From contig CAMFLN010000033.1 of NCBI GenBank assembly GCA_945957305.1, forward strand, positions 1-11,257: 11,257 nucleotides of DNA. Direction: 5' to 3'. How positions within the stretch are numbered: the stretch's first letter is position 1; every line of letters begins with the position of its first letter. The notes under the pieces are model-generated. The model was given only the letters and a program-made list of their open reading frames with translations. It was not told the origin of the DNA and did not search any database. This DNA comes from an uncultured Planctomycetaceae bacterium (GTDB taxonomy: Bacteria; Planctomycetota; Planctomycetia; Pirellulales; JACPPG01). The position numbers and the translations under genes are program-made. Below are positions 6,844 to 11,257 of the stretch, piece after piece.

Positions 6844-8184
6844 ATGAGCGAAATAGAAGTTCGCGGTCGACGAGCCACTGTGATGGGGTTGGGGCGACAT
6901 GGCGGCGGTGTTGCCGCGGCGCGGTGGCTGGCGGGGCAGGGGGCGCTTGTCACCGTAACGGATCAGGCATCGGCCGAGAGCTTGAGCGAATCGATCGCGG
7001 CCTTGGCCGACGTCGAAATCACGCGCTGGTCGTTGGGCGGTCACCAGGAATGCGACTTTAGCAGCGCCGACTTGCTGGTTGTGAATCCGGCCGTGCGCAT
7101 GGATAACCCCTGGGTCGCCCGAGCCGCTGCGGCTGGAGTGCGGATCACTAGCGAGCTGGAACTCTTCCTCAAGCGGTGTCCCGCCCAGCTGATCGGCGTC
7201 ACGGGGAGCAATGGCAAATCGACCACGACGGCCATGATCGCCGAGATTTTGCGGGCTGATGGTCGAGAAGTCTTTTTGGGAGGGAATATCGGCCATAGTT
7301 TGCTCGGTTCGCTCGATGCGATGACGGCCCAATCTTGGACGGTGCTGGAAATCAGCAGCTTTCAACTGGCCTGGCTCGCGGCCGACTGCCGGCTGCCATC
7401 GGTGGCCGTGCTGACGAGCTTTAGTCCGAATCATCTCGACTGGCACGGCACGGTTGAGCACTATGCTGCTGCGAAATCTCGGCTGTTTTCCCCGCCCCCG
7501 GAAGGGAAAAAAATCGTCGTCGGGCGTGATTGGCAATCGCTCGTGGCCGCGCAGCCCGGCTCCACACCGGCGTGGAACTTGTCCGCGGTGGAATGTGACC
7601 TGTCGCTGCACAAAATGATTCCGCCGCTGCGCATCCCCGGGGAGCATAATCGCTCGAATGCCGTTCTCGCGGCGCAAGTGGCCCAATCGCTTGGCTGTTC
7701 ATGGCGCGCGATCGACGGTGGGCTGCGCGAGTTCCGCGGCTTGCCTCACCGCCTGGAACTCGTTGCTACTTTGTGCGGCCGGGAGTTTTATAACGACTCG
7801 ATGTCGACAACACCTGAGTCGACCGCAGCAGCGCTCGCCACGTTTTCGCAACGCTGCTGGCTATTGGTCGGCGGGTACGACAAGGGGGTCGACATGACTA
7901 GCCTGCTTGTCGCGCTGGGAGAAAATGCCTGCGGAGTGGCGTTTTATGGGCACATTGGACCGCGGCTCTATGAGCACGCTTCGACCCTGGGACTGCGTTG
8001 CCCCCTGTCGTTGCACGCTGCGCTCGACGCGGCATTTCATTGGAGCGAAAGCCGCGCGCGTGGAGGCGAATGTGTCATCCTTTCGCCTGGCTGCGCCAGT
8101 TACGATCAGTTTGCCGATTATCGCGCGCGTGGCGCTCGCTTTCGCGCCTTGGTGACGGAAGTGCGCTCGCGCGCGCGAGAGTGA
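6844..8184 (+). CDS. murD: UDP-N-acetylmuramoyl-L-alanine--D-glutamate ligase
   Basis: Role: adds D-glutamate to UDP-MurNAc-L-Ala in cytoplasmic peptidoglycan precursor synthesis. Seen: 446 residues (E. coli 438). The N-terminal Rossmann-like domain begins VMGLGRHGGG. The ATP P-loop is GVTGSNGKSTTT with Lys125. NHLDWHGTVEHYAAAKSRLF spans the central-domain metal site and the likely carbamylated-lysine region. YNDSMSTTPEST starts the C-terminal domain, where E. coli has DSKATN; a non-Lys residue here is seen in other MurD lineages, so I do not regard it as damage. The chosen ATG at 6844 gives a natural N-terminus; an open frame runs further back, but into phnW. No SD sequence is evident. The gene sits alone rather than in a mur/fts cluster and only 29 bp after phnW. 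That suggests either read-through from the phosphonate genes or a promoter inside phnW. Confidence 0.93.
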   Translation: MSEIEVRGRRATVMGLGRHGGGVAAARWLAGQGALVTVTDQASAESLSESIAALADVEITRWSLGGHQECDFSSADLLVVNPAVRMDNPWVARAAAAGVRITSELELFLKRCPAQLIGVTGSNGKSTTTAMIAEILRADGREVFLGGNIGHSLLGSLDAMTAQSWTVLEISSFQLAWLAADCRLPSVAVLTSFSPNHLDWHGTVEHYAAAKSRLFSPPPEGKKIVVGRDWQSLVAAQPGSTPAWNLSAVECDLSLHKMIPPLRIPGEHNRSNAVLAAQVAQSLGCSWRAIDGGLREFRGLPHRLELVATLCGREFYNDSMSTTPESTAAALATFSQRCWLLVGGYDKGVDMTSLLVALGENACGVAFYGHIGPRLYEHASTLGLRCPLSLHAALDAAFHWSESRARGGECVILSPGCASYDQFADYRARGARFRALVTEVRSRARE

Positions 8185-8298
8185 CGATGTTGTTACGCGC
8201 GACATGCGCGAGGAACAGCGCGCTCAACGATCAGCAAATCTTGTCGCGCGCTGTGCAGAATCCCTTGCATGCCTATCAGCGATTGGCTACAGTGTCGG

Positions 8299-8335
8299 TA
8301 TGTCATGTCAAGAGCACTGCTCTTGTCATGGCATA
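8299..8335. repeat. 37-nt near-perfect inverted repeat (17-nt arms, ACT loop)
   Basis: Seen: CAAGAGC (8309-8315) and GCTCTTG (8319-8325) are exact reverse complements around ACT. The symmetry continues outward through CATG (8304-8307 / 8327-8330) and TATG / CATA (8299-8302 / 8332-8335), with only a T-T mismatch and a T-G pair breaking it. It lies 114 bp past the murD stop. No U-run follows, so it is not a textbook intrinsic terminator. It could be a 3'-end hairpin of the murD transcript, a protein-binding site, or a remnant or target of a mobile repeat. Which one cannot be told from one copy. Confidence 0.6.
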
Positions 8336-8346
8336 ACCTCGAGGTT
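8335..8346. repeat. Palindrome AACCTCGAGGTT, copy 1
   Basis: A perfect 12-bp palindrome that shares its first base with the end of the 37-nt inverted repeat. Its 11-base core recurs 63 bp downstream at 8399-8409. Its function is unknown; a dimeric regulator site or part of a repeat element is possible. Confidence 0.5.
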
Positions 8347-8398
8347 CGACGGCTGTGAGATTTCCTTGTAGGGGATCAAAGCGGCGCTGGGAGTCGTT

Positions 8399-8409
8399 AC
8401 CTCGAGGTT
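8399..8409. repeat. Palindrome ACCTCGAGGTT, copy 2
   Basis: Second copy of the palindrome found at 8335-8346 (11 identical bases, ten of them self-complementary). It is followed by a T-rich patch (TTTCTTTTT). The pair lies 200-270 bp upstream of the small membrane-protein gene. Confidence 0.5.
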
Positions 8410-8549
8410 TCTTTTTGCGCCAGACCTCTTTTCGCGCGGTGATTTTTTCTTCCGCGGCGACTGTTTCCGGCGTCGTGCTTGCGGACCAAGCGGCAAATCT
8501 TCCCGTCCTCGCGCTGCCTCTGGTACCTGCCCTCCCGCAGCCGGCAAGA

Positions 8550-8555
8550 TATAAT
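8550..8555 (+). promoter_or_regulatory. Possible -10 box for the membrane protein / cupin pair
   Basis: An exact TATAAT occurs at 8550-8555. A start near 8562 would leave a leader of about 45 bases before the GTG at 8608. No recognisable -35 lies 16-19 bp upstream, so this is a partial promoter at best. It does argue against using the in-frame ATG at 8554, which overlaps the box. Confidence 0.3.
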
Positions 8556-8607
8556 GCCTTGCCAGGCGATTTGTACCAAAAAGTGCCGGAAATCCAGGGT
8601 CACACGC

Positions 8608-8970
8608 GTGTTACAGAGCCGCAAACGTGTCAATCCGTTCTACGCTCTGCTCGTGATCGTGGGGATCGCCTTTACGATCACGGCGACGGCCTACTTCATC
8701 CTCACGCTCCGCGGCAGTCAGGGCCGGCAGGCGAAACTGGACAACTCGTCCAGCCTGTTGGCCTTCCTGGATCGGCACGGCGTTTCGCTGATGGTCGGGG
8801 AGTTGGCGTTGCTCGCGCTGTGCACTTGGGGCGCGATCGGCACCGATCAATGGTGGGCCGGCCGGCGCGAGGAGCCATGCGTCAGTGAGATTCCGCGCGA
8901 TAGGGAAAAATTGCCAGCCAATGAGACGCACGACCAGCACGCTGCCAAGATTTCGCGCCATCAAAAATAA
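8608..8970 (+). CDS. Small two-helix membrane protein, function unknown
   Basis: I do not recognise this protein. Seen from the GTG at 8608: 120 residues. A short basic N-terminus (LQSRKRVNP) leads into a first membrane helix at about 11-35 (FYALLVIVGIAFTITATAYF). A polar linker with LDNSSSLLAFLDRHG follows, then a second helix at about 58-79 ending in WGAIGTDQWW. A charged tail with His residues follows (about 85-120). By the positive-inside rule both ends are likely cytoplasmic, giving a hairpin topology. The start is uncertain: an in-frame ATG at 8554 would add 18 residues rich in Cys and Lys, but it overlaps a TATAAT box. The helices begin right after the GTG, so GTG is preferred. The stop is 15 bp before the cupin ATG, so the two are probably one transcription unit. 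Real gene likely because of clear helices, codon-biased third positions and tight spacing to the next gene. Confidence 0.65.
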   Translation: MLQSRKRVNPFYALLVIVGIAFTITATAYFILTLRGSQGRQAKLDNSSSLLAFLDRHGVSLMVGELALLALCTWGAIGTDQWWAGRREEPCVSEIPRDREKLPANETHDQHAAKISRHQK

Positions 8971-8971
8971 C

Positions 8972-8976
8972 GAGGA
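8972..8976 (+). promoter_or_regulatory. Ribosome binding site of the cupin gene
   Basis: GAGGA lies nine bases before the ATG at 8986 and one base after the stop codon of the upstream membrane-protein gene. It fixes the cupin start. Confidence 0.6.
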
Positions 8977-8985
8977 TTAAGCAAG

Positions 8986-9369
8986 ATGAAGTTGCATCAT
9001 GTGGAAGATGTGGCCAGTGCCGCTGTCGATATGCCGGGAGCGACCGGCTGCCGCGTTCGCTGGTTGATTGGCGAGCCTGATGGCGCACCCAACTTCGCCA
9101 TGCGGCAGTTCGAAGTCGAGCCGGGCGGACATACGCCCAAGCACAGCCATCCCTACGAGCACGAAGTTTATATCGTCGAAGGGACGGGTCTGATTCTCGA
9201 GGGGAACGTCGAGCATCGTTTTCAAGCCGGCGACGTGATCTATGTCGCACCGAATGACGTGCATCAATTCCGCAACACCGGCGCCACGCCGCTCAAGTTC
9301 CTGTGCCTGGTTCCCCATTCGTCGAAGAACGCACCCATTCACCAAGCGCCGGAATGCGGCGAACACTAG
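8986..9369 (+). CDS. Single-domain cupin protein
   Basis: Seen: 127 residues forming one small beta-barrel cupin (cupin_2 type). Motif 1 is GGHTPKHSHPYEHEVYIVEG, with metal ligands His53, His55 and Glu60. Motif 2 is GDVIYVAPNDVHQFRN with His93 and Asn97. The full three-His-one-Glu set means it very probably binds a divalent metal. Family knowledge: stand-alone cupins of this size range from small-molecule sensors to isomerases and dioxygenases, and sequence alone rarely gives the reaction. It follows the small membrane protein by 15 bp and has its own good SD sequence, so the two are likely co-expressed. It is followed 66 bp later by ligA. I see no link to the phosphonate genes. A regulatory or stress-related role is possible but not shown. 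Confidence 0.85.
   Translation: MKLHHVEDVASAAVDMPGATGCRVRWLIGEPDGAPNFAMRQFEVEPGGHTPKHSHPYEHEVYIVEGTGLILEGNVEHRFQAGDVIYVAPNDVHQFRNTGATPLKFLCLVPHSSKNAPIHQAPECGEH

Positions 9370-11257
<1,888 letters not shown>

Larger units (their letters stand above)
8185..8607. other. 423-bp non-coding interval with palindromes
   Basis: No convincing gene is seen on either strand. Open frames exist, but they show no family motif and no good start signal. The interval holds the 37-nt inverted repeat, two copies of ACCTCGAGGTT and a TATAAT box, listed separately. A T-rich patch (about 8408-8452, TTTCTTTTT and GATTTTTTC) stands out from the GC-rich background and could be part of a control region or transcript end. 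This is the longest gene-free stretch in the window. Confidence 0.6.

Noticed and set aside
6811..7686. Minus-strand open frame (291 codons) opposite murD
   Set aside because: Covers the antisense of the MurD P-loop region and shows no protein-like pattern.
7798..7815. MurD lacking the Lys of the DSKATN motif (reads DSMSTT)
   Set aside because: Other bacterial MurD lineages also carry non-Lys residues here in DS-x-A/S-T/S-x-P contexts, so it is natural variation rather than a defect.
8166..8179. Perfect 14-bp palindrome CTCGCGCGCGCGAG at the end of murD
   Set aside because: It is an alternating GC run coding for Ser-Arg-Ala-Arg; expected by chance in this base composition.
8187..8336. Small open frame of 49 codons just after murD
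   Set aside because: It ends inside the 37-nt inverted repeat, has only a weak GAGAG upstream and no recognisable feature; not enough to call a gene.
8326..8547. Minus-strand open frame of 73 codons in the gene-free stretch, with NLEV repeated twice
   Set aside because: The repeated NLEV is simply the translation of the two ACCTCGAGGTT palindromes; the rest is low-complexity Lys/Arg/Pro.
8355..8888. Plus-strand open frame of 177 codons overlapping the small membrane protein
   Set aside because: The overlapping frame encodes clear membrane helices and is spaced like an operon gene; this one has no such features.

Overview
The window is GC-rich, densely packed bacterial chromosomal DNA. The gene content, the long high-GC open frames, the weak or absent Shine-Dalgarno (SD) sequences in front of several genes and the overall protein style suggest a planctomycete, probably of the Pirellulales. 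That is inference, because there is no rRNA or other marker to fix the taxonomy.

Layout: (1) 2-1717 (+) is the C-terminal part of an RND/MMPL-type transporter cut by the left edge. It converges on (2) 1737-3119 (-), a class-III PLP enzyme that fits PbfA, the (R)-1-hydroxy-2-aminoethylphosphonate ammonia-lyase. (3) A 130-bp divergent control region separates it from a rightward group: an organophosphate-antiporter-family MFS permease (3250-4701), phnX (4801-5625), phnW (5690-6814) and murD (6844-8184). (4) 8185-8607 is a non-coding stretch with a strong 37-nt inverted repeat and two copies of a short palindrome. (5) A small two-helix membrane protein (8608-8970) and a cupin (8986-9369) form a tight pair. 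(6) ligA starts at 9436 and runs off the right edge just as its BRCT domain begins.

The main system is a compact catabolic cluster for 2-aminoethylphosphonate (AEP) and its hydroxylated form (R-HAEP). The permease would bring in the substrate. PhnW transaminates AEP to phosphonoacetaldehyde, and PbfA makes the same aldehyde from R-HAEP by eliminating ammonia. PhnX then cleaves the C-P bond to acetaldehyde and phosphate. The unusual points are the use of a single OPA-type permease with a roughly 50-60-residue extra loop, a putative leaderless promoter for that permease, and the cluster running directly into the essential gene murD. Enzyme identities rest on visible motifs and gene context. Transporter substrate and regulation are inferred. 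I see no tRNA, rRNA, CRISPR array, insertion sequence or prophage gene.
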